64,000 nucleotides of DNA from Pseudomonadaceae bacterium (GCA_900766265.1 CAAFUS010000006.1:630150-694149), one strand, 5' to 3'; shown: positions 52,886 to 62,257, numbered from the stretch's first letter. The notes: generated from the letters alone by a model not told the origin. Made by a program: numbers and translations.

Positions 52886-53707
52886 CTAGCTCTGAATCAG
52901 GTGCACCACCCGCTGCGGGAACGGAATGCCCACGCCCGCGGCGGTGAGACGCTCCTTGGCCAGTTCTGTGAAGGCGAAGGTCACCGGCCAGAAGTCCGGT
53001 GTCGCCACCCAGACCCGCAACGATAGGTTCACCGCGCTGTCGCCCAGCCCGGTCACGAACACCGCGGGTGCCGGATCGTCGATGACCCGCTCGTCTTCGC
53101 TGGCGATCTCCAGCAACACCTGGCGGGCGAGCTTGATGTCGCTGCCATAGTCGATCCCGAGGTTGATCTCCACGCGCCGCCGCGGCTCTCGGGAAAAGTT
53201 GGTGATGTTGCTGTTGGACAGGCTGCCGTTGGGCACGATCACCGTCTTGGCATCGCCCGTCCTGAGTGTGGTGTGGAAGATCTGGATCGAGGTGACGGTA
53301 CCCGCCACGCCTTGGGCCTCGATCCAGTCGCCGACCTTGAACGGACGGAACAGCAGGATCAGCACGCCACCGGCGAAGTTCGCCAGGCTGCCCTGCAGCG
53401 CCAGGCCGACCGCCAGGCCAGCGGCACCAATCATCGCGATGAAGGAGGTGGTCTCGACCCCGACCATCGAGGCCACGCTGATCAGCAGCAGTCCCTTGAG
53501 CAGGATGCCGGCCAGGCTGCCGACGAACCCGTGCAGGGTCGGGTCCACGCTGCGTCGTTGCAGCAAGCCGCCGATCCGGGTATTGAGCGCGTTGATCAGC
53601 CACCAGCCGATCATCAGCGTCAGCAGGGCCAGGGTCACTTGGGCGCCGTACTGCAACGCGAGGGGCAGCCAGGTTTCGGAAAGGTCGATCAGGTAAGTCA
53701 TGTCCAT
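52886..53707 (-). CDS. Small-conductance mechanosensitive channel (MscS family)
   Basis: A 273-residue inner-membrane channel of the E. coli MscS size class. Three N-terminal helices (about 15-35, 60-80, 88-110); the pore helix contains GAAGLAVGLALQGSLANFAGGVLILLFRPF, the MscS signature. Then the beta domain (VGDWIEAQGVAGTV) and the alpha/beta cytoplasmic cage. It opens on membrane tension during osmotic down-shock. It may be translated from the ATG at 53707 or at 53701. Confidence 0.93.
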   Translation of the reverse strand: MDMTYLIDLSETWLPLALQYGAQVTLALLTLMIGWWLINALNTRIGGLLQRRSVDPTLHGFVGSLAGILLKGLLLISVASMVGVETTSFIAMIGAAGLAVGLALQGSLANFAGGVLILLFRPFKVGDWIEAQGVAGTVTSIQIFHTTLRTGDAKTVIVPNGSLSNSNITNFSREPRRRVEINLGIDYGSDIKLARQVLLEIASEDERVIDDPAPAVFVTGLGDSAVNLSLRVWVATPDFWPVTFAFTELAKERLTAAGVGIPFPQRVVHLIQS

Positions 53708-53798
53708 TGCAGGGAAACGCTCCTATGAGGCGTGCGCCGCAGCCGTATCGGCCGAGCGGCGGCGGTGGGGCGGAACGGGCGCGGACGGCGCCCGCCGA

Positions 53799-54278
53799 TC
53801 AGTCACGGAAGTTGTTGAACTGTAGCGGCATGCCGAAATCCTTGGCGCGCAGCGCGGCAATGGCCTCCTGCAGGTCGTCGCGCTTCTTGCCGGTGATGCG
53901 CACCTGCTCGCCCTGGATGGCGGCCTGCACCTTGAGCTTGGTGTCTTTGACATGGGCGACGATCTTCTTCGCCAGTTCCTTGTCGATCCCTTCGCGAAGC
54001 ACTACGTCCTGCTTGACGGTCTTACCTGACGGATAGGCATCCTTGAATTCGAGGCACTGCACGTCGATCTTGCGCTTGGCCAGGCTGAGCTTGAGGATTT
54101 CGATCATCTGCTCCAGCTGGAACTCGGCCTCTGCAGTCATATGCACGGTGAGTTCCTTGAACTCGAAGCTGCCTTTGCCGCGCAGGTCGTAACGACGTTC
54201 GAGCTCCTTGATGGCGTTATCGACGGCGTTGGTCACTTGATGTTTGTCCAGCTCGGACACCACGTCGAACGAGGGCAT
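53799..54278 (-). CDS. yajQ: YajQ family nucleotide-binding protein
   Basis: A 159-residue soluble protein with two ferredoxin-like RNP folds. Typical beginning MPSFDVVSELDKHQVTNAVDNAIKELERRYD; then KDAYPSGKTVKQDV and the C-terminus QAAIQGEQVRITGKKRDDLQ, FGMPLQFNNFRD. Homologs bind c-di-GMP (Xanthomonas) or RNA. ATG at 54278 with GGAGA upstream. It adjoins the response regulator with a degenerate GGDEF domain. Confidence 0.94.
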   Translation of the reverse strand: MPSFDVVSELDKHQVTNAVDNAIKELERRYDLRGKGSFEFKELTVHMTAEAEFQLEQMIEILKLSLAKRKIDVQCLEFKDAYPSGKTVKQDVVLREGIDKELAKKIVAHVKDTKLKVQAAIQGEQVRITGKKRDDLQEAIAALRAKDFGMPLQFNNFRD

Positions 54279-54435
54279 GGGTTTCTCCAGAGAAAAGGCG
54301 CGCAGCCTTGGAACAAGGGTCGGCGCGCAGCTTGACGTTTCAAATGGGCGGTCATTATAACTGGTCGCCATGACAGCGCCTGGCTGCCCGGGCAAACGAT
54401 TGCGTCACTTTTACCCTTCCCTTTCGAGTCTGCCC

Positions 54436-55407
54436 ATGCCTAACGCCCAACTCAGCATCCTGGTGGTCGATGACGCTAAATTCTCCAGCGCTATGATCGG
54501 CCGCGCCCTGACCCAGGCCGGCTACCAGGATATCCGCTTCGCCAGTAGTGCCCTCGGGGCTCTGGAACAACTCGAGGAGCGCCCGGCCAGCGTGATCCTC
54601 GCCGACTGGCTGATGCCGGAGATCGACGGGCTCGAATTGACCGGCCGCATCCGCCAGCTCGACGAGATGACCGACCACTATAGCTACATCATCCTGCTAA
54701 CCGGGCGCGAAGGGGAAAACGTCCTCGGCCAGGCCTTCGACCATGGGGTCGACGACTTCATCAGCAAGTCGGCGATGAACGAGCAGCTGGTGCCCCGCGT
54801 GCTCGCCGCCGACCGCCTGTGCAACACGCTGCAGCGCCTGTTGCAGGAAAAGCGCATGCTCACCGAGAACATCGCCAGCCTCGAGCAACGCAACCTGGTC
54901 GACCCGCTGACCGGTCTGGGCAACGCCCGCTACCTGCGCCAGAAGATGTACGACAGCCTGCGTCAGATCGAGTACCGCGGCAGTGCCGTCTGCTACCTAA
55001 TGATTGGCTTGCCGGAAGCCGCTGCGCTGCGCCATCGCTACGGCGAGGCCTTCTTCAACGAGCTGCTGCACGGGGTCGCCCGACGCCTGCAGCAGCTGGT
55101 ACGGCCGCTGGACGTGCTGACCCGCCTGGACGACAGCCACTTCGGCCTGATCACCCTGCTCGACGACCTGCACGAGTGCTCGCCGAGCAGCTTCCGCCGC
55201 CTGCATGAAGGGCTCAATCTCAAGGCGTTCAAGACCAGCGAAGGCTTCATCAGCCTCAAGGCCGGCATCAGCCTGGTCGGGCTCGACGCCAAGGCGCTGC
55301 CGATCGAGCCGCAGGCCATCATGGACCGCGCCGCCGCCCTGCTGCCCGACGCCTACGTGACCGGTCGCATCGCTCCCCAGCGGCTGCCGCAACCGCAGCC
55401 GGCCTGA
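54436..55407 (+). CDS. Response regulator with degenerate GGDEF domain
   Basis: A 323-residue cytosolic protein. The receiver domain (residues 6-130) has acidic pair VVDDAK, phospho-acceptor Asp in ILADWLMPEIDG, and LLTGREGENVL. A short linker leads to a GGDEF-like domain starting DPLTGLGNARYL at about 156. The active-site GGDEF motif reads RLDDSHF, so cyclase activity is very unlikely; it could be a c-di-GMP or protein-interaction module. It is followed by panE after 2 bases, and a sensor kinase at 56363 is a possible partner. Confidence 0.88.
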   Translation: MPNAQLSILVVDDAKFSSAMIGRALTQAGYQDIRFASSALGALEQLEERPASVILADWLMPEIDGLELTGRIRQLDEMTDHYSYIILLTGREGENVLGQAFDHGVDDFISKSAMNEQLVPRVLAADRLCNTLQRLLQEKRMLTENIASLEQRNLVDPLTGLGNARYLRQKMYDSLRQIEYRGSAVCYLMIGLPEAAALRHRYGEAFFNELLHGVARRLQQLVRPLDVLTRLDDSHFGLITLLDDLHECSPSSFRRLHEGLNLKAFKTSEGFISLKAGISLVGLDAKALPIEPQAIMDRAAALLPDAYVTGRIAPQRLPQPQPA

Positions 55408-55409
55408 GC

Positions 55410-56321
55410 ATGGGCTGGCACGTGCTCGGCGCAGGCAGCCTGGGCGGTCTTTGGGCCGCTCGCCTCGCCCGTGTCGGCATTCCCGTCCAGCTGATACTGC
55501 GCAGCAGCGAACGCCTGGCGGCCTATCGCGCCGCCAGCGGCCTGACGCTGGTTGAGGATGGCCAGGCCTGCCTCTTTCCGATCCCCGCCCAACTGCCCAT
55601 CGCCGCCACGCCAATCCGACGGCTGCTGGTCGCCTGCAAGGCCTACGACGCCGAAGAGGCGGTCGCCCAGGTCGGCCATCGACTGCAGCCAGGCGCCGAG
55701 CTGGTGCTCCTGCAGAACGGCCTCGGCGCGCAACAGGCCATCGCCGCCCGCTGGCCACAGGCTCGCTGCCTGTTCATTTCCAGCACCGAAGGCGCCTATC
55801 GCGAGACGGACTGGCGAGTGGTGTTCGCCGGCCGCGGCCAGAACTGGCTGGGCGACCCCGAGGGCGGCGCCGCGCCGGACTGGTTACAACAACTCGACGA
55901 CGCGGGCATTCCCCATTGCTGGTCGCCCGACATCACGTCGCGGTTGTGGCGCAAGCTCGCCCTCAACTGCGCCATCAACCCGCTCACGGTGCTGTACGAC
56001 TGCCGCAACGGCGAGCTGGCCGAACACCACGCCGAGGTCAACGCGCTCTGCGCCGAGCTCGTCCAACTGCTGCAGGCCAACGGGCTGAACGAAGCAGCCA
56101 CGGGCCTGCGCGATCAGGTCTGGCAGGTGATAGACGCCACAGCGGCCAATTACTCCTCGATGCATCAGGACGTGCGTCAGCAGCGGCGTACCGAAGTCGG
56201 CTACCTGCTCGGCCATGCCTGCACCAGTGCCGATCGCCTCGGCCTCGCCTTACCGCGGCTGCACGGTCTCCATCTGCGGCTGCGCCAGCACCTGGGCGCG
56301 TGCGGATTGCCCCTGGACTGA
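55410..56321 (+). CDS. panE: 2-dehydropantoate 2-reductase
   Basis: A 303-residue NADPH enzyme of the pantothenate pathway reducing ketopantoate to pantoate. GAGSLGGLWAARL (about 7-19) is the nucleotide-binding site; VACKAYDAEEAV near 72, the conserved Lys in LWRKLALNCAINPLT near 180, and the C-terminal helix with SSMHQDVRQQRRTEVGYL near 250. Starts 2 bases after the regulator stop, so is probably co-translated. Confidence 0.93.
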   Translation: MGWHVLGAGSLGGLWAARLARVGIPVQLILRSSERLAAYRAASGLTLVEDGQACLFPIPAQLPIAATPIRRLLVACKAYDAEEAVAQVGHRLQPGAELVLLQNGLGAQQAIAARWPQARCLFISSTEGAYRETDWRVVFAGRGQNWLGDPEGGAAPDWLQQLDDAGIPHCWSPDITSRLWRKLALNCAINPLTVLYDCRNGELAEHHAEVNALCAELVQLLQANGLNEAATGLRDQVWQVIDATAANYSSMHQDVRQQRRTEVGYLLGHACTSADRLGLALPRLHGLHLRLRQHLGACGLPLD

Positions 56322-56362
56322 AGCGCCGCTAACCTGCAGGTACGCCCTGCCGATCCGATGCC

Positions 56363-58387
56363 ATGACCCTGCGCCAGCGTCTCGAAAATCTCCCGGTTGG
56401 CCGCAAGCTGCTGGTCGCCCTGCTCGTCCTGCTGATGGCCGTGCTGCTGGTTGCCAACCTCGCCTTCATCAGCGCCGCCTACTGGATTTCGCAGCAAAGC
56501 GTCGCCCCCCAGGCCATGCACACCCTGGGCGCACTTTTTTCCACCCCCGAGCTGAGCCGCACGGCGTTGGCTTCTCCGGCCTCGGCCAGCGACCTGCTGC
56601 AGCGCCTGGACAGCTACGAGCCGCTGCGCGCGGCGATGATCTACAACGCCGACGGAACCGCGCTGGCGCAACTGCACCGCGGTGAACGCCTGCGCCTGCC
56701 CGAGCACCTCGACGAGCTCAACCGCTGGCGGCTCGGCGAGTTTCGCGCCAACCTGCTGACCGAACTGCCCCAGCCCGACGGCCCGCCGGGTCACCTGTTG
56801 ATGGTGGCCAGCAGCGAGCTGCCGGGGGCTTTCTACACCGGTACCCTGAGCGCGAGCCTGGTGATTCTGCTGCTGAGCGTCGCGCTGTGGTTTTTCGTCG
56901 CCCGCCAGATCCGCGGCTTGATCACCCGACCGATCCGCGAGCTGGAGCGGCTCTCGCGCCAGGTGACCCGCGAAGAGAACTACTCGCTGCGCGCCTCGCC
57001 GAAGAACCACGACGAAATCGGCCGCCTGGCCGATGCCTTCAACACCATGCTTTCGCGCATGGAAGCCCGTGAGCAGCAGCTCAAGCGTGCCCGCGATGAC
57101 GCCCAGGCCGCCTTCGATCACGCCCAGGGACTCGCGGAGGAGACCCGCGACTCCAACCGCAAGCTGGAACTGGAAGTCCAGGTTCGCAGCAAGATCGAAC
57201 GCAAGCTCACCGGCTTCCAGAACTACCTCAACAGCATCATCGACTCGATGCCCTCGGCGCTTATCGCGCTGGACGACCAGCTCTACGTCACCCAGTGGAA
57301 CAAGGAAGCCAGCGTGCTTTCCGGCACCCCCCTGGCCGAGGCGCTGAACCTGCCGGTGTTCCTCGCCTTCGAGCCGCTCAAGCCGTTCCTCGCGCAGATC
57401 CGCCGCACAGCCGAACAGCATCAGGTCGAGAAAGTCGAACGCGTCACCTGGATGCGCGGCGAGGAGCCTCATCAGTATGCCCTCACCTTCTACCCGCTGA
57501 GCGGCGGTGCCGGACGAGGCGTGGTCATCCGCATCGACGACATCACCGAGCGCATCGCCATGGAAGAACTGATGGTGCAGTCGGAAAAGATGCTCTCGGT
57601 CGGCGGTCTGGCGGCCGGCATGGCCCATGAAATCAACAACCCCCTCGGGGCGATCCTGCACAACGCCCAGAACATCCGCAGGCGGCTGTCCCCCGAGCTG
57701 GAGCGCAACCGCGAGGCGGCCGAGGAAACCGGCGTTCAGCTCGATGCGGTCAACCTCTACCTTGAACGCCGCGAAGTGCCCGATTTGCTCGACGGCATCC
57801 AGCAGGCCGGTGCACGCGCCGCCAAGATCGTCACCCACATGCTCAGCTTCAGCCGGATGAGCAACCGCGAGCTGGCCGACTGCCCGCTCCCAACGCTGAT
57901 CGACCAGGCGCTGGAAATCGCCGGCAACGACTTCGACCTGGCCGAAGGCTTCGACTTTCGGTCCATCGAGATCGTCCGCGACCTCGATCCCGAGCTCGGC
58001 CGGGTGCGCTGCATCGCCAACGAACTGGAACAGGTGCTGCTCAACCTGCTGAAGAATGCCGCCCAGGCCATCCACCAGAAAGACGGCAAACACGGCCAGA
58101 TCGTCCTGCGCACCCGCCTCGCCGGGCCCTGGGCCGAGATCCAGGTCGAGGACAACGGCAACGGCATGCCCGAGCACATCCGCAAGCGGATCTTCGAGCC
58201 CTTTTTCACCACCAAGGAAGTCGGCCAGGGAACCGGGCTCGGGCTTTCCGTTTCGTATTTCATCATCACCAACAATCACAAGGGCCAGATGGAGGTGCAA
58301 TCACGCCCGGGACAAGGCACCACCTTCACCCTGCGCCTGCCGCTCGGCCCGATCGCCGAATCCGTGCAAACATCATCAGGACGCTGA
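56363..58387 (+). CDS. Membrane sensor histidine kinase with HAMP and PAS domains
   Basis: A 674-residue inner-membrane kinase. Membrane helix at about 17-40, periplasmic sensor to about 155, second helix at about 158-178, HAMP to about 235 (ITRPIRELERLSRQVTREENY), coiled coil, a PAS domain at about 285-400, then HisKA with GGLAAGMAHEINNPLGAIL (phospho-His near 424) and the ATPase domain with NLLKNAAQAI, VEDNGNGMPEHIRKRIFEPFFTTK and GTGLGLSVSYFI. The response regulator at 54436 is the nearest candidate partner. The signal is unknown. Confidence 0.93.
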   Translation: MTLRQRLENLPVGRKLLVALLVLLMAVLLVANLAFISAAYWISQQSVAPQAMHTLGALFSTPELSRTALASPASASDLLQRLDSYEPLRAAMIYNADGTALAQLHRGERLRLPEHLDELNRWRLGEFRANLLTELPQPDGPPGHLLMVASSELPGAFYTGTLSASLVILLLSVALWFFVARQIRGLITRPIRELERLSRQVTREENYSLRASPKNHDEIGRLADAFNTMLSRMEAREQQLKRARDDAQAAFDHAQGLAEETRDSNRKLELEVQVRSKIERKLTGFQNYLNSIIDSMPSALIALDDQLYVTQWNKEASVLSGTPLAEALNLPVFLAFEPLKPFLAQIRRTAEQHQVEKVERVTWMRGEEPHQYALTFYPLSGGAGRGVVIRIDDITERIAMEELMVQSEKMLSVGGLAAGMAHEINNPLGAILHNAQNIRRRLSPELERNREAAEETGVQLDAVNLYLERREVPDLLDGIQQAGARAAKIVTHMLSFSRMSNRELADCPLPTLIDQALEIAGNDFDLAEGFDFRSIEIVRDLDPELGRVRCIANELEQVLLNLLKNAAQAIHQKDGKHGQIVLRTRLAGPWAEIQVEDNGNGMPEHIRKRIFEPFFTTKEVGQGTGLGLSVSYFIITNNHKGQMEVQSRPGQGTTFTLRLPLGPIAESVQTSSGR

Positions 58388-58388
58388 C

Positions 58389-58979
58389 ATGGGCAATCGT
58401 CTGTCAAAAATCTACACCCGCACCGGCGACGGCGGCGAAACCGGCCTGGCCGACGGCCGCCGCGTTGGCAAGGATCACCCGCGCATCGAGGCGATCGGCG
58501 AGGTGGATACATTGAACAGCCAGCTTGGCCTGCTGCTGGCCGAACTGGCCGATGGCCGGGATCGCTGGCCGGGCTTCGGCGAGCTGATCGAGGCGCTCGA
58601 ACCCTGCCAGCACCGCCTCTTCGACCTCGGTGGCGAGTTGGCGATGCCCGAGTACCATGCCCTCGGCGAGCAGGAAATAGCCCGCCTGGAGGCGACCATC
58701 GATCGTTGGAACCAGGAGCTCGGCCCGCTGGAGAACTTCATCCTGCCGGCCGGTTCGCGGCTGGTCGCGCTGGCCCATGTATGCCGCTGCCATGCACGGA
58801 CCGCCGAGCGACGCTGCCAGCTGCTCAACGCCCACGAACCGCTGCGCGCCGTGCTGCCCGCCTACCTCAATCGGCTCTCGGACCTGCTCTTCGTCGCCGC
58901 ACGCCTGATCGGCCGTCGCCAGAATCTGCCCGAAGTGCTCTGGCAGGCAGCGCCCGCACCGGAGCGCGCGGATGGCTGA
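58389..58979 (+). CDS. Cob(I)alamin adenosyltransferase, PduO type
   Basis: A 196-residue trimeric enzyme attaching adenosyl from ATP to cob(I)alamin. N-terminal ATP motif IYTRTGDGGETGLADGRR at about 8-25, EVDTLNSQLGLLL, and the conserved Arg-rich CRCHARTAERR near 135-145. Start codon lies one base after the kinase stop (TGACATG), and the last 8 bases overlap the next gene. Adenosylcobalamin would serve dependent enzymes encoded elsewhere. Confidence 0.93.
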   Translation: MGNRLSKIYTRTGDGGETGLADGRRVGKDHPRIEAIGEVDTLNSQLGLLLAELADGRDRWPGFGELIEALEPCQHRLFDLGGELAMPEYHALGEQEIARLEATIDRWNQELGPLENFILPAGSRLVALAHVCRCHARTAERRCQLLNAHEPLRAVLPAYLNRLSDLLFVAARLIGRRQNLPEVLWQAAPAPERADG

Positions 58980-60003
58980 CGCCCCTTCGATCGACCGCAG
59001 GATGCGAAACCGCGAAGGACTCCATGCTGCCTGGGAAGCGTTCATCGTCCTACTGGTCTGCATCAACCTTGGGCTGATCCTGTTCGACAGCCTGTTTGCC
59101 CTGGCGCCGATCAACGACGCGCTCGCCGCGCTGGCACCCAGTGCGCATCACTTCTACGACGCCCGGATCCACGCTCACTTCATCGCCATCGACCTGGCAT
59201 TCGTCTCCGTCTTCATCCTCGACGTTCTGCTGGGCTGGGCCATCGCGATCGGCGAGCGTCGCTATGCACGCTGGTACTACTACCCGTTCGCCCACTGGTA
59301 TGACGTACTGGGTTGCATCCCGCTGAGCGGCTTCCGCTGGTTACGTGCCCTGCGCATCGCGGTTCTGGCGATACGGCTGCAACGGCTCGGCCTGATCGAC
59401 ATGCGCCGGTGGGCGGTCTACGGATTCTTCAATCGCTACTACCAGCTATTGCTCGAGGAGCTGTCGGACCGGGTGATGGTCAAGCTCTTTACCCGCCTGC
59501 AGCAGGAAATCGGCACCAGCGACGATCTGGCCGAGCGGCTACTGCGTGACGTGGTCAAGCCGCGGCGCGAGCGCCTACTCGACGATCTGTCGCAACGCCT
59601 GCAGGGCATGGTGGAGGCTGGCTATCGGGACCACCGTGGCGCGATCGAGGGCTACGTCAGCACGCTGATCCACCAGGCGCTGGCCGACAACGCGGAGATG
59701 CGCAACCTGCGCCGCCTGCCAATGGGCGGGAGGGTCGCCGATACGCTGGACGGGGCGCTGAGCGACATTGCCGCACGGCTCCTGCAAGGCGCCGTCAATG
59801 GCATGCAGAGCGCGCAGTTTCAGGCGTTGGCCCGCGGGCTGTCGGAACGATTCTTCGACGCCTGGCTGTATCAAGACGAGGACGCCGACAGGGCCCTCGA
59901 AGAACTGCTGGTAGACATCATCGAAGTGCTCAAGCAACAGATCTTCGATCGCCGCTGGAGCCGCTTCGTGGGCCCCAACCCGCCGTCGACGCCGCCGTCC
60001 TGA
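58972..60003 (+). CDS. Membrane protein with voltage-sensor-like N-terminal region
   Basis: A 343-residue protein. Hydrophobic helices at about 22-45, 66-92 and further on, with a basic amphipathic helix RWLRALRIAVLAIRLQRL at about 121-138 that has Arg at regular spacing, like an S4 voltage-sensor segment. The remaining 200 residues are hydrophilic, helical, and lack a pore signature. It starts inside the adenosyltransferase gene (8-base overlap). Possibly an ion-transport-domain protein; the conserved neighbour order in Pseudomonas suggests a real but undefined role. Confidence 0.75.
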   Translation: MADAPSIDRRMRNREGLHAAWEAFIVLLVCINLGLILFDSLFALAPINDALAALAPSAHHFYDARIHAHFIAIDLAFVSVFILDVLLGWAIAIGERRYARWYYYPFAHWYDVLGCIPLSGFRWLRALRIAVLAIRLQRLGLIDMRRWAVYGFFNRYYQLLLEELSDRVMVKLFTRLQQEIGTSDDLAERLLRDVVKPRRERLLDDLSQRLQGMVEAGYRDHRGAIEGYVSTLIHQALADNAEMRNLRRLPMGGRVADTLDGALSDIAARLLQGAVNGMQSAQFQALARGLSERFFDAWLYQDEDADRALEELLVDIIEVLKQQIFDRRWSRFVGPNPPSTPPS

Positions 60004-60813
60004 TCAGACGCGGCTGTCGGCCGAGGCATTCTGCTTGCGGGTGCTGAGCACATCCTCCACGGCGGTCTGGGCCCCCGCGAGGCGGCCCCCGATCAACATC
60101 TCGGTCGCCCAGTTGACCAGGATCGAGGTGTAGGCCTGCTGGCAGGCGTCCCCGCTCAGGCCATGGTCGGCACCGTTGATGATGCGGTGCGTGAGCGAGT
60201 GGGTGTTACGCAGCGCTGCGCGGTAACTCATGATCGTCTCGTGGGGCACGATGTCGTCGTGCTCGGACTCGACGATCAGCACGTCGCCACGGAAGTCCGC
60301 GCACGCGGCCAGGGCCCGATTCTCCTCGGGTGTCACGCGGGAACGGCGGTAACGGGCGAGGTCGTCCTTGTCCAGCTTGCGTTTGGGAGTGTGCCAGTTT
60401 TCATCGCGGTAGAGCGCCGGCACCCGCAAGCCCAGCCACTTGACCGGCCGCAAGGCGGTGAGAATGGCCGCCAGATAGCCCCCATAACTGGTCCCCACCA
60501 CCGCGATCGAGGAGCGATCGACCGCCGGGTGCTCGGCCAGCCGGTCATAGGCGGCCAGCACATCGGCCAGGTTCTGCTCCCGGGTCACGCTCTGCTGCTG
60601 CTCCAGCGTCAGGCCATGGCCCCGCAGGTCGAACGACAGGCAGATGCAGCCAAGGCCGGCGATGCCCCTTGCCCGCGCCAGGTCACGTTCCTGGCTGCCG
60701 CCCCAGCCATGCACGAAAAGCATGCCGGGCAGCTTGTTCGGCAGAGTCAGGAAGGTCCCGGCGATGGTTTGGTCGTCCACGTCGATTTGAATCGTTTCGC
60801 TATTGGTTGCCAT
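60004..60813 (-). CDS. Alpha/beta hydrolase (serine)
   Basis: A 269-residue cytosolic hydrolase. Oxyanion-hole region FVHGWGGSQERD at about 33-44, FDLRGHG near 61, the nucleophile elbow GTSYGG with Ser109, the acid in ESEHDDIVPHETI near 183-187, and the catalytic His in NGADHGLSG near 217. It resembles dienelactone/peptidase-type (S9/S15-like) esterases. It overlaps the upstream DUF3182 gene by 14 bases, so the two products are made together. Substrate unknown. Confidence 0.87.
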   Translation of the reverse strand: MATNSETIQIDVDDQTIAGTFLTLPNKLPGMLFVHGWGGSQERDLARARGIAGLGCICLSFDLRGHGLTLEQQQSVTREQNLADVLAAYDRLAEHPAVDRSSIAVVGTSYGGYLAAILTALRPVKWLGLRVPALYRDENWHTPKRKLDKDDLARYRRSRVTPEENRALAACADFRGDVLIVESEHDDIVPHETIMSYRAALRNTHSLTHRIINGADHGLSGDACQQAYTSILVNWATEMLIGGRLAGAQTAVEDVLSTRKQNASADSRV

Positions 60814-61924
60814 GCTCTTCCACCAGAACGTACTTCGTGATGAAGCCGACGTCGTCATCATGCCCCTGGTACAACACCTGCGCGGCGCTCGGTATCGGCT
60901 CACCTTCCCCGAAGACTTCCACCGAACGGGCGCGCACCGCAGCGGGTCCGCCCGGTCGCGCGAACGCTTCCAGCGCCGCGATCTCGGCACTGCTGGCACC
61001 GCCGATGCGCCACGACTGCTCGAGCACGCCCGAGCGCGGCCGGCCCTGGGCGTCGATGCCGACGGCAATGTCGTAGTTGCGCCGCGATGCGTAAAAGCCG
61101 GGGTAGCAGGAGGACGCCGCAGCGTCGTATCGCTGCGCCTGCTCGATGGCCAGGCGCACCTCGGCCCGCAGGTCGAGCCCGCGCAGCGCCTCGAAACCAC
61201 CGGCGACCACCACCAGATCGGAGCCGCCGTAGACGCTTTCGCCGGTGTTGTCCGGGGTGAGCCTCTGGGTGCCGTAATAGCTGGCGACACGGCCGCCGAC
61301 CCGCACCTGACCAATACTGAAGGTAGCGACCCGCTGCAGATTCTCCTCCAGCACCAGCCCGCATTCGCCCAGCTCGAACTCGTCGAGTTCAGCCAGAGCC
61401 TGGTCCAGCGCCTGGAGCGATTCGATCAATCGCTGCCCCCGCCCACCGGTCGCCCGTACCGGCTTGCTGCGCAGCGGCCCGCGGGCCAGCAACCGTTCGG
61501 TCGCACGCCGCGCATCGGCACGGCTGAACACGCTGAAGCCTTCCAGCGTGGCGCCACGCACCTGCTCGGCGAAGGCCGCCGACCAGCCGTCCGGCGCCTG
61601 GGCATCGCTGCAGACTAGGGGGTGAGTGATCGCCTTGGTCGCCACGAATGGCCAGGGCACCACGCCGCCGAACAGGTCCTGCTCGTCGCGGACCCCGAGC
61701 TGCTCGGCATGGGCGCAGCCCACCACCGTGCCCGAAGGCACCAGGTAAACCTCTCCAGCGGCCGCGCTGCAGGGATCGCAGTCGCCGTCATAGCGAAGAC
61801 CCAGCAGATCGGCCAGGCGCCGGGCTAGCGCCTGGTGCACATGACGCTCGTGGCCCGGCTCACGGCTTCGATTGGTGTAGGTCCGTACCACTCGTGAACG
61901 TCCAGCGGTCGTTGCGCGGGTCAT
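60800..61924 (-). CDS. DUF3182 protein (ATP-grasp-like)
   Basis: A 374-residue cytosolic protein of the DUF3182 family, related to ATP-grasp ligases. The region LRSKPVRATGGRGQRLIES (about 155-173) looks like the Lys/Gly-rich ATP-binding loop, ECGLVLEENLQRVATFSIGQVRVGG (about 190) has the acidic adenine/Mg-binding pattern, and SCYPGFYASRRNYDIAVGID (about 272) includes a possible substrate Arg. GGAG is upstream of the ATG at 61924. Coupled to an alpha/beta hydrolase, it could be half of a ligase-hydrolase pair on a peptide-like compound. Function is inference. Confidence 0.72.
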   Translation of the reverse strand: MTRATTAGRSRVVRTYTNRSREPGHERHVHQALARRLADLLGLRYDGDCDPCSAAAGEVYLVPSGTVVGCAHAEQLGVRDEQDLFGGVVPWPFVATKAITHPLVCSDAQAPDGWSAAFAEQVRGATLEGFSVFSRADARRATERLLARGPLRSKPVRATGGRGQRLIESLQALDQALAELDEFELGECGLVLEENLQRVATFSIGQVRVGGRVASYYGTQRLTPDNTGESVYGGSDLVVVAGGFEALRGLDLRAEVRLAIEQAQRYDAAASSCYPGFYASRRNYDIAVGIDAQGRPRSGVLEQSWRIGGASSAEIAALEAFARPGGPAAVRARSVEVFGEGEPIPSAAQVLYQGHDDDVGFITKYVLVEEHGNQ

Positions 61925-62257
61925 CGTCGTTAGCTCCGGAAAAACGGCTCGGCCCTCAGGGGCAACGGGCGCTGCGGATCGCTCAGGCGTCAAGGCCGCG
62001 ATAATCGGTAGACCACTTCGGTCCGACGACGATCCGCTCAGCCCTTTCGGACCTGCTGGTTAAGGCTGAGCAGCACCCGCGTCATCGTTGCGAGTGATAG
62101 CGCTGCCGTACGGCGCCTTGTCGCTTGACGCCCCTCCACCCTGTGCCACGGTTAACGGGCTGACACCGGAACGGGCCGCCTTGGCCTGCCGGCAGCGCAT
62201 GGCGAACGCCATGGCGTGCACTGACCACAACAACAAAAAGTGCAGGAGAGGTTGCAG
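61925..62257. other. Divergent intergenic region DUF3182 / secreted hydrolase
   Basis: These 333 bases separate the two divergent units. No gene is supported, and no promoter with good -35 and -10 elements was recognised on either strand. A strong AGGAGAGG ribosome-binding site for the hydrolase ends it. Confidence 0.45.

Noticed and set aside
62195..62214. A GG...GC pattern resembling a sigma-54 promoter before the secreted hydrolase.
   Set aside because: Only the minimal GG-N10-GC fits; the TGGCAC and TTGCA blocks do not, so it is likely chance in GC-rich DNA.
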